DNA from: Dechloromonas sp.
GTDB taxonomy: Bacteria > Pseudomonadota > Gammaproteobacteria > Burkholderiales > Rhodocyclaceae
Reading direction: 5' to 3'
NCBI GenBank assembly: GCA_017302355.1
Contig: JAFLDQ010000069.1
Span: forward strand, 1-16,479
Length of the DNA stretch: 16,479 bases
Shown here: piece by piece, positions 15,893 to 16,479 of the stretch
Position numbering within the stretch: position 1 is the first letter of the stretch
How the letters are laid out: each line of letters opens with the position of its first letter
The notes under the pieces: model-generated
Seen by the model: the letters and a program-made list of their open reading frames with translations, nothing else
The model's database searches: none
What the model was told of the DNA's origin: nothing
Program-made: the position numbers and the translations under genes

Positions 15893-16479
15893 TGTATTCA
15901 AGCGGCCTGCCGGAAGGGATTGTTCCAATAGTTGAGCCATTGGTGATTGGCGCGATGGAGGCGCAAGGCCAACAGGTATTTGGCGTTGTGGGTACGCCAC
16001 CATGCGCCGGGACGTTTGAGTCGCTGTTGGACGAGGTAGCGATGGGCGCTCTCGATCTCGCCGGAACCGATGGGCAGATTCTGGCGTAGCGCTTCATCGT
16101 AGTGGAGTTGATCGAGCCGGCCGCTGAGGTAGCGATGACAGACGCGAACGGGCGCCTGGTTGTCCTCGGTTCGCGGATCCTCCTGATACGGCTTGAGGGC
16201 GTCCAGGACGGATTGGGGTTGCCCACGCTTCAAACGATCCTTTTGCGTTTCCATCCAGGCCTTGGCGTCCTGGTCGGTCGCCGCAACTGCCCGAGCGGCG
16301 GCGCCGAGGTAATCGCAGACATGGAAGAAGTCCAGGAGATAGCGTCCGTTCTGGCCAAACCGTTCTTCGACTTGATCGGCAATCCAGCACGCGCCGTCGC
16401 CGACGGCATGCAGTTGGCTATGGCGACCAAAGCCTGCCCGGCAGGCGGTGTCGAAGAGCATCCGTCCGGCTTGGGCCGC
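15860..16479 (-). mobile_element. Left end of an insertion sequence (partial)
   Basis: The transposase reading frame continues past the window, and its stop is adjacent to the DUF1631 stop. The insertion-sequence terminus must lie to the left of 15898; the start at about 15860 is only a guess. With one end in view no terminal inverted repeat or target duplication can be identified. Confidence 0.5.
15898..16479 (-). CDS. Transposase, C-terminal part (DDE type; 5' end beyond the window)
   Basis: The frame is open to the right edge (residues AAQAGR precede the first Met at 16461), so this is the C-terminal 193 residues or so of a larger transposase. Candidate catalytic residues are the Asp in VGDGACW, the Asp in LLDFFHVCDYL and the Glu in IGSGEIESAHRYLVQQRLK, a DDE arrangement. 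The GSGxxES and QQRLK...W pattern recalls ISKra4-like transposases, but I cannot place the family with certainty. It ends five bases from the convergent DUF1631 stop, which means the left end of the insertion sequence must lie within or beside the last codons of that gene. The other end and most of the catalytic domain are outside the window. Confidence 0.8.
   Translation of the reverse strand, partial: AAQAGRMLFDTACRAGFGRHSQLHAVGDGACWIADQVEERFGQNGRYLLDFFHVCDYLGAAARAVAATDQDAKAWMETQKDRLKRGQPQSVLDALKPYQEDPRTEDNQAPVRVCHRYLSGRLDQLHYDEALRQNLPIGSGEIESAHRYLVQQRLKRPGAWWRTHNAKYLLALRLHRANHQWLNYWNNPFRQAA

Overview
The window is GC-rich, densely coded DNA of a Gram-negative proteobacterium. Gene content and style (cysPUWA/sbp sulfate uptake, a Slt-type lytic transglycosylase, a DUF1631 protein) suggest a betaproteobacterium, perhaps Rhodocyclaceae-like. 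That placement is inference; no rRNA or other taxonomic marker is present.

Left part (1-3562), accessory or defence-like: the last codons of an unidentified gene, a large single-chain MmeI-like (Type IIL) restriction-modification enzyme with both a D-X9-ExK nuclease motif and a complete methyltransferase core, and a reverse-order toxin-antitoxin pair (HigB/Gp49-like toxin first, XRE antitoxin second). The toxin gene has a very readable promoter whose -35 and -10 hexamers each sit in a separate perfect inverted repeat. The toxin mRNA looks leaderless, whereas the antitoxin has a strong Shine-Dalgarno sequence.

Central part (3634-11272), sulfur assimilation: cysP (CysP-type binding protein), cysU, cysW and cysA form one ABC importer for sulfate/thiosulfate, followed by a second, Sbp-type binding protein under its own promoter. 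Then come cysK (O-acetylserine sulfhydrylase), a MalY/PatB-type C-S lyase and a small three-helix membrane protein, the last three linked by 4-base stop/start overlaps. Together they cover uptake of oxidised sulfur, cysteine synthesis and beta-cleavage of cysteine or cystathionine. Reduction of sulfate to sulfide must be encoded elsewhere. The cysW-cysA junction carries a striking purine tandem repeat followed by a complementary pyrimidine tract that takes the place of a ribosome-binding site.

Right part (11256-16479): 5-formyltetrahydrofolate cyclo-ligase (minus strand) diverges, with only 14 bases between start codons, from a soluble lytic murein transglycosylase. A DUF1631 protein follows, and then the C-terminal part of a DDE transposase on the minus strand that runs off the right edge; its insertion seems to have landed at the extreme 3' end of the DUF1631 gene.

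No CRISPR array, tRNA, rRNA or gene-free stretch longer than 300 bases is seen. The most unusual signals are the cysW-cysA purine/pyrimidine element, the double-operator leaderless toxin promoter, and the mosaic methyltransferase gene (in-frame palindromic repeat plus a specificity domain of different base composition). I see no clearly new multi-gene system.
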